The notes beneath the pieces were generated by a model, which saw only the letters and a list, made by a program, of their open reading frames with translations, searched no databases and was not told where the DNA came from. Made by a program: the position numbers and the translations under genes. Below, piece by piece: positions 9,560 to 17,953 of a stretch of 56,857 nt of DNA (its first letter is position 1; every line of letters begins with the position of its first letter). This DNA is from JAVBME01 sp031552765. GTDB taxonomy: Bacteria; Bacillota; Negativicutes; Acidaminococcales; JAISLQ01. The stretch covers positions 1 through 56,857 of the forward strand of contig JAVBME010000037.1 in NCBI GenBank assembly GCA_031552765.1, given 5' to 3'.

Positions 9560-10771
9560 ATGAGTGTGATAGAAGAAAAATTTGCCAAGCTTGGCGTGGA
9601 CAACGCGCCCGGCCAGGAAATACTGCAACAGGCGGTCAAATTGGAGTTGAAAGGAGAAAATATCCCGGGAAGGCCGGTGGATTTTTCCCATGGCGATGTA
9701 GACGCCTTCCCGCCCATCCCGGGCGCATTGGAAGAATTTATAGCGGGCGTCAAGCGCGGCGCTGTGCAGGCTTATACCGAATACCGGGGCGGCGGGGAGA
9801 GCCGGGCCGATGTGGCGAAAAAGCTGGCTGCTTTTGCCGGCGTAAAGATATGCCCGGACAGTCAGATAATAATAACGCCCGGGACGCAGGGGGCGCTGTT
9901 TTTAGCCATGGGGGCTACAGTCGGCCGCGGCGACAAGGTGGCTATCGTACAGCCGGATTATTTTGCCAACAGGAAACTGACCGAGTTTTTTGACGGTGAG
10001 ATGCTGCCGGTAGGGCTTGATTATATGGGGGCTAAAGATCGGGCGGGCATCGACCTTGAACAGCTGGAGGGCGCTTTTAAAGCGGGGGCGAAGCTGTTTT
10101 TGTTTTCCAACCCTAACAATCCGGCAGGCGTCGTATATACGGCAACGGAGATGCTGGAGATAGCTTCTTTAGCGAAAAAGTACGACGTTACGGTCATCGC
10201 CGACGAATTGTATTCGCGCCAGATATATGACGGACGTAAATACACCCACTTTTGCGCGCTGGATGTAGACCAAGACAAGGTAATAACCATCATCGGGCCG
10301 TCGAAGATGGAGTCGGTCAGCGGCTATCGCCTGGGTGTGGCTTTCGGCTCGCCGGCCCTTATCGACCGCATGGAAAAACTCCAGGCTATCGTATCTTTGC
10401 GTGCGGCCGGTTATTGCCAGGCCGTACTCAAAAACTGGTTCAACGAGCCGGCCGGCTGGGTAGAAGACCGTATAGCCAGGCACCAGGAAATACGCGACGA
10501 ACTTTTAGGCATGTTTAGGGCGGTTGACGGCGTAGCGGTGCGCGCGACCGAAGCGGGGAGCTATCTTTTCCCGCGCCTGCCCAAAATGTCTGTCCCCTTG
10601 CAGGATTTTATCAAAATACTTAGGGCGCAGGCAGGAGTCACGGTCACTCCGGGCACAGAGTTTGGCCCGCAGTTTACCGACAGCTTCCGCCTGAATTTTT
10701 CCCAGGACAGGCAGGCGGCGGCTGACGCTATCCGCCGGGTGATAGAACTTATAGGGAGGTACAGGGTATGA
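9560..10771 (+). CDS. PLP-dependent aminotransferase, class I/II
   Basis: Start at ATG 9560 preceded by AAGGAG. An upstream in-frame ATG at 9536 places this ribosome site inside the gene and is rejected. Protein of 403 residues with the fold-type I landmarks NPNNPAGVVY, the Asp of DELYSRQIY and the PLP lysine in the IGPSKMESVSGYRLG segment (~240), plus RLNF near the C-terminus for the substrate carboxylate. It probably transaminates the L-amino acid produced by the racemase. Its stop overlaps the RidA start by 4 nt (ATGA), indicating translational coupling. Confidence 0.85.
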   Translation: MSVIEEKFAKLGVDNAPGQEILQQAVKLELKGENIPGRPVDFSHGDVDAFPPIPGALEEFIAGVKRGAVQAYTEYRGGGESRADVAKKLAAFAGVKICPDSQIIITPGTQGALFLAMGATVGRGDKVAIVQPDYFANRKLTEFFDGEMLPVGLDYMGAKDRAGIDLEQLEGAFKAGAKLFLFSNPNNPAGVVYTATEMLEIASLAKKYDVTVIADELYSRQIYDGRKYTHFCALDVDQDKVITIIGPSKMESVSGYRLGVAFGSPALIDRMEKLQAIVSLRAAGYCQAVLKNWFNEPAGWVEDRIARHQEIRDELLGMFRAVDGVAVRATEAGSYLFPRLPKMSVPLQDFIKILRAQAGVTVTPGTEFGPQFTDSFRLNFSQDRQAAADAIRRVIELIGRYRV

Positions 10772-11184
10772 GCATTCCCGTCCCACTGGGAAAATACCGG
10801 CCGGCTGTACGGCGGGGAGAGGTTATATATGTATCCGGTATGACGCCAAGGGCTAACGGCGTTTTGGTCATGACCGGGCGGATCACTGCCGGCCATCACC
10901 TGGAAAAATACAGGGAAGCGGCCGTCCAGGCCGCTAAAAACGCTCTGGCGGCAGCCCGCAGCCTTTTAAAAGAAGGGGAAAAACTGGAACAGGTTCTTTC
11001 ACTTACCGTGTTTGTAGCCTCAGACAACTTTTACGAACAGCCGAAAGTGGCGGATTTTGTTTCGGAATATTTGCGCGAAAAGTTGGGCGACGGCGGTATC
11101 GGCAGCCGGGCGGCGGTAGGGGTCGCCTGTCTGCCGGGCGATGCGCCGCTGGAAGTGCAACTGGTCGTAGCGGCTGGAAAATAG
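10768..11184 (+). CDS. RidA family (YjgF/YER057c) enamine/imine deaminase
   Basis: Protein of 138 residues with the RidA pattern VSGMTPRANG near the N-terminus and the C-terminal RAAVGVACLPGDAPLEVQ, which holds the conserved substrate-binding Arg. RidA proteins hydrolyse reactive 2-imino/enamino acids made by PLP enzymes, which fits the aminotransferase that it overlaps by 4 nt. Family length is normal. Confidence 0.88.
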   Translation: MSIPVPLGKYRPAVRRGEVIYVSGMTPRANGVLVMTGRITAGHHLEKYREAAVQAAKNALAAARSLLKEGEKLEQVLSLTVFVASDNFYEQPKVADFVSEYLREKLGDGGIGSRAAVGVACLPGDAPLEVQLVVAAGK

Positions 11185-11211
11185 ATGCTTTAAAGTAGGG
11201 GGGTAATAGTT

Positions 11212-12546
11212 ATGCAACCTGGAAGCTGGTCTTTGATTGGGACGCCGTCCATCCTGGCGCTGATCCCGCTGGTAGTTTATGTAATCATGGCTTTTCGGGG
11301 TAAAAACAATGTTTCCGGTTTGATCGTAGGGATTTTCCTCGGCGCTCTGATGTTGGGCTTTAGCCCAAAAGTTGTAGCTAACGCCTACCAGAAGGCCATG
11401 GGCTCCACTACGGCGCTGATGGGCCTCATCATTGTGACTGGGGCGGGCCTTGGCGTATTGATGAGTGAAACGCGCATTTCGCATACGCTTGTGTACTGGA
11501 TAGTTAAGAAAATCGGCGTCACTACGCAGACCAAAGGTAAAATAGCACTTATCATCTGTTCCATCCTTATCTGCGGCATGCTGGGCACACTGGGCGGCGG
11601 CAACGCGGTCATCGCTCCGATAATGATACCCATCCTGGCTTCTCTGGGCGTTACTCCTACAGTTGTGGCCGCACTTTTTAAGGTTTCAGGCGAAGTCGGC
11701 CTTATCCTTGGGCCGCTGACCGGCGTCACACTTATTACGATGGACGTGACAGGCTTGTCCTATGCCGACTTATTTATGTACGCTACTCTCCCCTTTTCGG
11801 TGGTATGGATAATCGGTACCTGGATAGGCTGCAACCGTGCGCAAAAACGTACGGAAGGCAAGGAAGCTTACGAACTGGATGACGATGTAAAAAACATTGA
11901 TGCCATAGTTATCACTTCGCAGCAAAAACGCAGTACGATAGTGTTTTTGCTTTCGTTCATAGTGCTGGTAGGTTATGGCATCTATAGCAAACAGGGCACC
12001 AGCTACGCCCTTATCGTCATGATCCTTCTGGCGACCGTCATCGGGGTAATGGGGCGCATGGACATTGATCATGTCGTGGCTTCTTTGGTAAAAGGCATAG
12101 CCTCACAGACTAATATGCTGCTGATATTCATCAATATCGAAGTATTGCTCATGATGGTCGAAGTGGGCGGCGGTTTTTCCTCGCTGGCTAAAATGCTCGG
12201 CGGTATGGTGGAAGGCGGCGGCCCGACTTCGGTCATGTTGGTGGCCGCTGTTGTCGGCGGCTTTGGCATCGAAGCCGCGGCGGTGGCTGAAATCAAGATT
12301 ATTTACAGTATGTTCGGCGGCCTGGCCAAACAGGCAGGTTTGCCGATGGCCTGTTTTGCCATTTCTATCCTGGCCGCGACCAGGCTTACCGGTTCGACCT
12401 ATCCTACGACAAACTTTGCCGGGCAGATGGGCACCGCGCAGTGCCAGAACACCAAGGAGGCCTTGCAGGCACTGTGGGTGGGCGTGGCCTTTGTCTGCGT
12501 CTATATAGTGATTTGGGCCTTCATCGGCCCCAGCCTGCTAAAATAA
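11212..12546 (+). CDS. Ion-transporter-superfamily permease (NhaC/GntP-like)
   Basis: Protein of 444 residues with about 11-12 hydrophobic segments and the duplicated half-repeat layout of the IT superfamily. Gly-rich re-entrant loops include GTLGGGNAVIAPIM (~125) and TRLTGSTYPTTNFAGQMG (~390). Last gene of the D-amino-acid operon, with a GGGGG ribosome site. Likely imports the operon's substrate, for example an acyl-amino acid, by H+ or Na+ symport. It is probably not a housekeeping antiporter. Assignment within the superfamily is uncertain. Confidence 0.7.
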   Translation: MQPGSWSLIGTPSILALIPLVVYVIMAFRGKNNVSGLIVGIFLGALMLGFSPKVVANAYQKAMGSTTALMGLIIVTGAGLGVLMSETRISHTLVYWIVKKIGVTTQTKGKIALIICSILICGMLGTLGGGNAVIAPIMIPILASLGVTPTVVAALFKVSGEVGLILGPLTGVTLITMDVTGLSYADLFMYATLPFSVVWIIGTWIGCNRAQKRTEGKEAYELDDDVKNIDAIVITSQQKRSTIVFLLSFIVLVGYGIYSKQGTSYALIVMILLATVIGVMGRMDIDHVVASLVKGIASQTNMLLIFINIEVLLMMVEVGGGFSSLAKMLGGMVEGGGPTSVMLVAAVVGGFGIEAAAVAEIKIIYSMFGGLAKQAGLPMACFAISILAATRLTGSTYPTTNFAGQMGTAQCQNTKEALQALWVGVAFVCVYIVIWAFIGPSLLK

Positions 12547-12563
12547 AGGCGCTTAGTAATGAC

Positions 12564-12589
12564 GAGGCCCCGCCGGTTGGCGGGGCCTC
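12564..12589. terminator. GC-rich hairpin between convergent operons
   Basis: GAGGCCCCGCC-GGTT-GGCGGGGCCTC is a perfect 11-bp stem without a T-run on either side. The inner 22-nt core occurs again, reversed, at 30126-30147. Confidence 0.65.
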
Positions 12590-12597
12590 AGATAAAC

Positions 12598-13215
12598 TCA
12601 ACGTTTTTCCAATAAAATTTCTTTGCACCGTACCGGGTTGAATATACCGCAGTAGCAGAATTTCGCCAGGTCTACGGCAGCGTCCTCGGCATTCATTTGC
12701 CCTTTGTCTACCTTCTCCTGCATATATTCGACATATTTGGGCGGCAGCATATGGTGCCCGCACATGGTCGTTATGGACAAGGTATGGGCATCCGGCAGTT
12801 TTTCTTTTTTGCCCCACACGCCGAGCGAATAGTTTATAGAATGTACCTTGACGCCCGCCTCGCGGCAGGCCGGCAGCACTTCCGACAAAACGCCGGTGAT
12901 GACTACCGATTGGCCCAGGTCTTTAGCTTTTATTTTTTCCAGAAAGCCCACTACCTGTTCGCGTTTGGTAAAGACGCCGCGGATGCGCGATTTGTCGGAG
13001 ATGCGCTCTCTTATATACTCCGAGCTAAACTGTGTGAGCGGGCCGGTCTTGACGTCACCCCAGTTTTCCGAGCCCAGTTCTTCCGCCACCGCGATAAATT
13101 GCAGGGCTTTTTCACGTATGTCTTTGTCGTTTACGTTCTTGGTCTGGTACATGAACCAGTTGAAGTCTTTTTTCTGTGATTCTATATCGCCAGACCTGTG
13201 CAATGAATGTGTCAT
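12598..13215 (-). CDS. Conserved Cys/His-containing protein of unknown function
   Basis: Start at ATG 13215 with AAAGGAG upstream; an extension of the frame to 13263 would overlap the preceding gene. Protein of 205 residues. I do not recognise the family. Visible features are a soluble, mixed alpha/beta character, MCGHHMLP at ~150, and a C-terminal CYCGIFNPVRC segment at ~186-196 that could bind a metal or Fe-S cluster. Last gene of the left operon of the sigma-54 module, 13 nt after the Fe-S protein, so the two may form one enzyme. Confidence 0.7.
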   Translation of the reverse strand: MTHSLHRSGDIESQKKDFNWFMYQTKNVNDKDIREKALQFIAVAEELGSENWGDVKTGPLTQFSSEYIRERISDKSRIRGVFTKREQVVGFLEKIKAKDLGQSVVITGVLSEVLPACREAGVKVHSINYSLGVWGKKEKLPDAHTLSITTMCGHHMLPPKYVEYMQEKVDKGQMNAEDAAVDLAKFCYCGIFNPVRCKEILLEKR

Positions 13216-13228
13216 TTTATTTCTCCTT

Positions 13229-13963
13229 TCACTCGAGGCACAGCGGCCGGCCGAGGCCGACATTTACTTTGCCGCGGTAGGGTTGGGGCACGCCTATTTC
13301 GTCCAGTTTTTCCAGTATTTTGTTTTCGCCGTTGTCGTCGGTACGCAAAATCAGCCCAACGGAAAACACCGTGTCTATTTCGTGCTGTACTTTTTGCAGC
13401 GCCTGGAAAACTTCGGGCATCTGTTCTTCCCGGCAGTTGCCTTCGATTATGACAGACAGCAGATGGTAATCGAGGCACCGGTCGTCAAGCTTGCCTGTTT
13501 TCAAGTCTACCATCAACGCAGAAAGCGGGGTTTTTTCGGGCGGCTCAAAGACCAACCCCGCCTCGGCCATAGCCATGGCCACTTTTTCCGCGTCGCGCAA
13601 ATACACCCCTAACCCAGGCCGCCCCATGTCTATAGAAAAACCGGCAAAACCTTTTTTTACCCGGCCAGTGACGTCGTTGGTCTTCACTTCCTCCGTGCCC
13701 CGGCCGGTAACGCCGGTCACTCCGTGATTTTCCACCGGGTCGCTCATCACATGCTGGAACTGTTTAAAAAAGTCGGCCAGTTCCACCGGCTGTATCGCTT
13801 TGAATTTGCACACCGCCTGCCTGAGGCATACATAGCACTCCGTACAGCGCTCCTGGTCGATGACGCATTTTTTCTTTTCAGGCTGATAATGTATCGCTTC
13901 CACCGTGCAGTATTTTATGCACTGCCGGCAGCCGACACATATCTGTTCATTTATTACCGCCAT
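13229..13963 (-). CDS. Two-cluster ferredoxin-like protein with a novel C-terminal domain
   Basis: Protein of 244 residues. Residues 1-55 carry two 4Fe-4S motifs (CVGCRQCIKYC and CTECYVCLRQAVC; the second has an altered last spacing). Residues ~90-244 form a conserved domain with TNDVTGRVKKGFAGF, IDMGRPGLGVYL and NVGLGRPL. From memory this region resembles proteins annotated as 6-hydroxynicotinate reductase-like, but I cannot verify that. Likely an electron-transfer or reductase subunit in the left operon of the sigma-54 module, acting with the next gene. Confidence 0.75.
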   Translation of the reverse strand: MAVINEQICVGCRQCIKYCTVEAIHYQPEKKKCVIDQERCTECYVCLRQAVCKFKAIQPVELADFFKQFQHVMSDPVENHGVTGVTGRGTEEVKTNDVTGRVKKGFAGFSIDMGRPGLGVYLRDAEKVAMAMAEAGLVFEPPEKTPLSALMVDLKTGKLDDRCLDYHLLSVIIEGNCREEQMPEVFQALQKVQHEIDTVFSVGLILRTDDNGENKILEKLDEIGVPQPYRGKVNVGLGRPLCLE

Positions 13964-13985
13964 ATTTTACACCCTTTCTTTTCTG

Positions 13986-14819
13986 CTATTGCATTCGCAC
14001 GACTTCGCCGTACATTTCCGGCCGGCGGTCGCGGTACATAAACCTTGAGCGGCGGCTCTCGGTTATCATGTCCATGTCTATTTCTTCCAGCAACACCCCC
14101 TCCTCGCGCCCGAGTACCTGCACTACCTTGCCCACGGGATTACATAGTATGGACGAACCCATAAATTCATGGTGTTCGGCGTCTGCGCGCCCGGCCAGGC
14201 AACAGCCCAGCACATAGATCTGGTTTTCATAGGCCCTGGTCATGACCAGGCTGCGCCAGGTCTCGGTCAGAGCCGTGCCCGCCCCATTTGGTATAAAGAG
14301 TATTTCGGCGCCTTTTAGGGCGACGCTCCTGGCCAATTCGGGAAAATCGCGGTCATAGCAGATTATTACGCCTATGCGGCCAAATTTTGTGTCAAAGACC
14401 GGCGCCTCATAGCCCGGACGGAAGTAAAATTTTTCCCAGCCGGTGTATGACCAGGGTATATGTATTTTTTTATACGTCCCCAAAATGCTGCCGCCGGCAT
14501 CGATGACGCAAGTGGAGTTATACAAAACGCCGGGTGCTTTGTATTCTACGAAAGGCACTAGTATGACCACGCCGTTTTTTTCGGCTATCTCTTTGAACAC
14601 GCTTATCGTGTAGCCGTCCAGCGGTTCGGCCAGGTTGCTATATTTGGTATCGGCATGCGTGGTATGGGAAAAGTAGCCGGTATTGAACATTTCCGGCAGG
14701 CAGATGATTTTGGCGCCGCCCTCTATCGCCTGGACCGCATACTTTTTGGCGTTGGCCACATTTTCTTCTACTTTGCCGATTTGTGAGGCTACCTGTACGG
14801 CAGCTATTTTAAACTTCAT
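13986..14819 (-). CDS. Carbon-nitrogen hydrolase (nitrilase superfamily)
   Basis: Protein of 277 residues with the Glu-Lys-Cys triad: E in CLPEMFNTG (~43), K in TYKKIHIP (~118) and C in VIICYDRDFPE (~151). Family members hydrolyse amides, nitriles or N-carbamoyl groups. The N-carbamoyl amidase branch is the closest by eye. Ribosome site GGAGGGG precedes the ATG. It follows an amidase in the same operon, so two successive C-N bond hydrolyses are suggested. Confidence 0.85.
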   Translation of the reverse strand: MKFKIAAVQVASQIGKVEENVANAKKYAVQAIEGGAKIICLPEMFNTGYFSHTTHADTKYSNLAEPLDGYTISVFKEIAEKNGVVILVPFVEYKAPGVLYNSTCVIDAGGSILGTYKKIHIPWSYTGWEKFYFRPGYEAPVFDTKFGRIGVIICYDRDFPELARSVALKGAEILFIPNGAGTALTETWRSLVMTRAYENQIYVLGCCLAGRADAEHHEFMGSSILCNPVGKVVQVLGREEGVLLEEIDMDMITESRRSRFMYRDRRPEMYGEVVRMQ

Positions 14820-14833
14820 GTTTATACCCCTCC

Positions 14834-16291
14834 TTATAGCACCGGCGGCCGCCGGTGTTTTGTCGCCTGTTCATAAGTAAAAGCCAGCTTGAGCAAACTC
14901 TTTTCACTAAACGGCCGGCCGGTGAATTCTATGCCCACCGGTATGCCGAGCGGCGCCGTGGCGGCAGGCGGGGAAAAACCGGCCGGCACAACTACCGCCG
15001 GAAAGCCCGTTGCCGCGCAGAACAGGCCGTTGCGCTCCGCCTGCTGGCCGCCTATTTTGGCTACCAATTGCTGCTGCATCGGATAGACCAGCGCGTCCAG
15101 TTTTTGCCTGGCCATGATGTCCATCATTTCTTCCCGGAAATCATAAATGTTTAAAAGACGCCGTTTATATTCTGCCGTCTGCCCTATCTCGTCCAAAGCT
15201 TTTTGCAGCTTGACCGCCACCCAGGGGTCTACTTTGCCGCTTTCCACCATTTGCCTAAGGCTGCTAAAGCCGGTCTGCCCGGCAAACTCCGCCAGGTAGG
15301 CGGATATGTCCCTATCCTGTTCATGGAATTGGACATTTACCTCCTTATTGAGTCTGTCCATATCTACCTGGTAGGCAAAATCTTCCAGTTCAGCCCCCAA
15401 ATCGGCCAGATCGCCCAACGCGTTTTTCATTAGATGCGTCACTTCTCTGTTAGCCGCTTTATCGCCTATCAAGCTGCGCACCACGCCTATACGCCAGCCT
15501 TTGAGGCCGCCCTCTGCCAGAGCAGGCTGGTATCCCCCCGAACGCCCCACGCTCCAGGCCGTCGCCCGGTCTTGGCTGTCATATCCGCATATCGCCTCCA
15601 GCATATTTGCCGCGTCTTTTACCGAGCGCGCCAATACTCCCACCGAATCGTGCGTCAAAGAATAGGGCAGCACCCCGCTGCGCCCGACCAGGCCGCGGCT
15701 GGGCCGTATGCCGACAAGGCTGCAGGCGGAAGCCGGCGAACGCACAGAATTCATGGTGTCCGTCCCCAGCCCGGCAAGGCCGTAACCGGCCGCGATGCCA
15801 GCCCCCGTGCCGCCACTGGAACCGCCGGGGGTATAGCCTAAATCATAGGGGTTTTTTGTTTGCCCTAGAAGCGACCCTCTGCTCTCGCCTGTACAGGCGA
15901 ATTCGCTCAAATTGACTTTAGCGAGGATTATCGCGCCGGCGGCGCGCAGCTTTTTAACGACAAAAGCACCCTCCTCAGGCTGTACGCCGGCCAGCACTTT
16001 AGAACCGCTGGTCGTCGGCATGTCGGCCGTGTTTATACAATCTTTGAGCAGCACCGGCACGCCAAATAATCTGCCCTTCAGCCCTTTAGCCTTAAATTCG
16101 GCATCTTTGGTTGCTGCTTCCTGACGGGCGTTAGGGTTTAGGCAAATGACGGCATTTAGCAGCCTGTCATATTTTTCAATACGGGACAGATAGTAATCCA
16201 CCAGCGCAGCGCAGGTAGTTTCACCACTTTGCAGCATAGCGTGAAAACTTTCTATATCAATTTCATACAATTTGCTTTCGTTTGTCTTCAT
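14834..16291 (-). CDS. Amidase signature family enzyme
   Basis: Start at ATG 16291 with GAGGTGG upstream, 10 nt after the transporter stop; an in-frame GTG at 16300 is less likely. Protein of 485 residues with the Ser-cisSer-Lys centre: K in PVLLKDCIN (~80), the Gly/Ser-rich TPGGSSGGTGAGIAAG loop (~153-168) and the nucleophile Ser in TDTMNSVRSPAS (~180). Related to GatA-like amidases but with no GatB/GatC neighbours, so catabolic. Second gene of the left operon. Confidence 0.87.
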   Translation of the reverse strand: MKTNESKLYEIDIESFHAMLQSGETTCAALVDYYLSRIEKYDRLLNAVICLNPNARQEAATKDAEFKAKGLKGRLFGVPVLLKDCINTADMPTTSGSKVLAGVQPEEGAFVVKKLRAAGAIILAKVNLSEFACTGESRGSLLGQTKNPYDLGYTPGGSSGGTGAGIAAGYGLAGLGTDTMNSVRSPASACSLVGIRPSRGLVGRSGVLPYSLTHDSVGVLARSVKDAANMLEAICGYDSQDRATAWSVGRSGGYQPALAEGGLKGWRIGVVRSLIGDKAANREVTHLMKNALGDLADLGAELEDFAYQVDMDRLNKEVNVQFHEQDRDISAYLAEFAGQTGFSSLRQMVESGKVDPWVAVKLQKALDEIGQTAEYKRRLLNIYDFREEMMDIMARQKLDALVYPMQQQLVAKIGGQQAERNGLFCAATGFPAVVVPAGFSPPAATAPLGIPVGIEFTGRPFSEKSLLKLAFTYEQATKHRRPPVL

Positions 16292-16301
16292 ATAAACCAC
16301 C

Positions 16302-17729
16302 TCACCACAGCCCGATTATCTTCCACCAGAAAGAGCCTATGCCCAGCCAGAGCACCAGTTGCACGGCCGAAATAATAAACCCGTTCTTCCACCAGGTCGC
16401 CTGCCCGACATAGCCGGCGCCGAAAAAAATCGGCGTTGGCCCCTGGGCGTAATGGGTAAGACAAGCGGAGATATTGGTACAAAAAGCCAGGGCCAGCACT
16501 GCCAGGTAAGGCGGTATGCCGGCGGCCACGGCCACAGCGCCGAAAGCCGGAAAAAGCGCCGTCACATGCGCCGTCATACTGGCAAAAAAGTAGTGAGTAT
16601 AGACATAGAAAATGCACAGGATGATGAGCGCCGCCATCCAATCGAGGCCGGTTATATTGGCGGCCACCGTTTTGGCGAACCAGGGCACGAAGCCAAACTT
16701 GTCAAGATAAGTAGCCAAGCTGACCAGCGTGCCCATCCACATCAGGGTGTCCCAGGCGCCGCTTTCGGACAGGGCGTCCTTCCAGGTGGAAGCAGTAGTC
16801 AGAAACAGGGACGCCACCCCCATCAGGGCCACCGTGGTGGCGTTTAGCTTGGTGAACTGTGAAGTGGCCCAAAGGATGAGCATACTGATAAAAACGACTA
16901 TTACTATTTTTTCGTTCCGGCTCATCGCCCCCATGGCGTCCAGCTCCTGCCGGGCCAGGTTTTTGGCTTCCGGCGTTTCCTTCAGCTCCGGCGGCGAAAG
17001 TTTGGATACCAGCCAGGGTACCAGTAAGAAACAGATTATGCCCGGCGCCAGGGCAGCCAGGGCCCAGGTGCCCCAGCTAACGTCGATTTTCAATGTTTTC
17101 ACGGCCAGCGCAGCCAACAGCGTATTGGAAGCTGTTGCCGTCATAAACATGGAAGAACATACCGTATCCGTGTGATAGACCGACTGAGTGAGGAAACAGC
17201 CTATCCGTTTCGCCGTCTCACCCGGCTCGGACTTTAAAGTGGCGGCCAGGCTTTTAGTTATGGGATAGATTATCCCGCCCGCCCTCGCCGTGTTGGACGG
17301 CGTGGCAGGCGCGATGACAAGGTCGCTCAGCGATATGGCATAAGCCAGCTTGAGCGGGCTGCTGCCTATGGCGTGGATAATGATGAACGCGATGCGCCGC
17401 CCCAGCCCTACATTGATAAAGGCGCGAGAAAAGATGAACGCGCTGACTACCAGCCAGATGGTAGAGTTGGCAAAGCCGGATAAAGCTTCGTCAATTTTGA
17501 AGATACCGGTCGCGCTCAAAAAAGCCAGTGAGATGACTGAAATAGCGCCCATGGGCAAAGGCTGCAAGATAAAGGCCGCGATAGTACTGACAAAAACGGC
17601 AAACAGCTGCCAGGCTTTGGGGTTGGCCAAGCCGGCCGGCGCGGGAAAAAGATAGATAATAACCCCCAACAGCGCAGCGGCCACCCCCTTAGCCAATGTT
17701 CCACCTAATAGACTTTTGTTCTCTGCCAC
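16302..17729 (-). CDS. DASS/SLC13 family anion:Na+ symporter
   Basis: Protein of 475 residues with ~12 hydrophobic segments and the family's SNT motif in PATPSNTARAGG (~150) and a second motif TATASNT (~205). These carriers move di- or tricarboxylates with Na+, or exchange them. GTG start at 17729 with GGGGGTGA upstream. The ribosome site lies in one arm of a stem in the leader. First gene of the left operon behind a sigma-54 promoter. A second paralogue sits in the right operon. Probably takes up the substrate of the module. Confidence 0.85.
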   Translation of the reverse strand: MAENKSLLGGTLAKGVAAALLGVIIYLFPAPAGLANPKAWQLFAVFVSTIAAFILQPLPMGAISVISLAFLSATGIFKIDEALSGFANSTIWLVVSAFIFSRAFINVGLGRRIAFIIIHAIGSSPLKLAYAISLSDLVIAPATPSNTARAGGIIYPITKSLAATLKSEPGETAKRIGCFLTQSVYHTDTVCSSMFMTATASNTLLAALAVKTLKIDVSWGTWALAALAPGIICFLLVPWLVSKLSPPELKETPEAKNLARQELDAMGAMSRNEKIVIVVFISMLILWATSQFTKLNATTVALMGVASLFLTTASTWKDALSESGAWDTLMWMGTLVSLATYLDKFGFVPWFAKTVAANITGLDWMAALIILCIFYVYTHYFFASMTAHVTALFPAFGAVAVAAGIPPYLAVLALAFCTNISACLTHYAQGPTPIFFGAGYVGQATWWKNGFIISAVQLVLWLGIGSFWWKIIGLW

Positions 17730-17737
17730 CTAAATCA

Positions 17738-17826
17738 CCCCCAAAAAATATTCCTGTTTGTGAGCGAAAGAGCAGGGACAGTGATATTTTGGGGGAATGA
17801 CTGTTTTTTCATTTATCGCTCACAAA
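17738..17826 (-). promoter_or_regulatory. Leader with two crossing inverted repeats, one covering the ribosome site
   Basis: Between the sigma-54 start and the GTG at 17729 there are two dyads: TTTGTGAGCGA (17757-17767) with its complement at 17816-17826, and CCCCCAAAA (17738-17746) with TTTTGGGGG (17787-17795). In the minus-strand RNA they interleave, so only one can form unless there is a pseudoknot. The second pairs with the GGGGG of the ribosome site. Regulation is inferred. Confidence 0.4.
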
Positions 17827-17833
17827 ATAATAA

Positions 17834-17848
17834 GCAATATTTATGCCA
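17834..17848 (-). promoter_or_regulatory. Sigma-54 promoter of the left catabolic operon
   Basis: On the minus strand TGGCAT-AAATA-TTGC matches the -24/-12 consensus TGGCAY-N5-TTGC with exact spacing. Predicted start near 17822, about 93 nt before the transporter start codon. It lies between the transporter and the sigma-54 activator. Confidence 0.85.
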
Positions 17849-17881
17849 TAAATATTTTGTATAACATACTAAAAGACAAAA

Positions 17882-17932
17882 AAAGATTTCTCTCCGCCTC
17901 TACCTAAAAGGTAAAGGCGGAGAGAAATCTTT
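17882..17932 (-). terminator. Terminator of the sigma-54 activator gene
   Basis: An 18-bp perfect stem (17882-17899 with 17915-17932) lies 22 nt after the activator's stop. On the minus strand it is followed by TTTTTTTGTCTTTT. Confidence 0.9.
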
Positions 17933-17953
17933 AGTTATACGTTTAATTCCTGA

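Noticed and set aside
17757..17826. Lac-operator-like TTTGTGAGCGA sequence
   Set aside because: Resemblance is limited to one half-site; the arms are 48 nt apart and lie in the transcribed leader.
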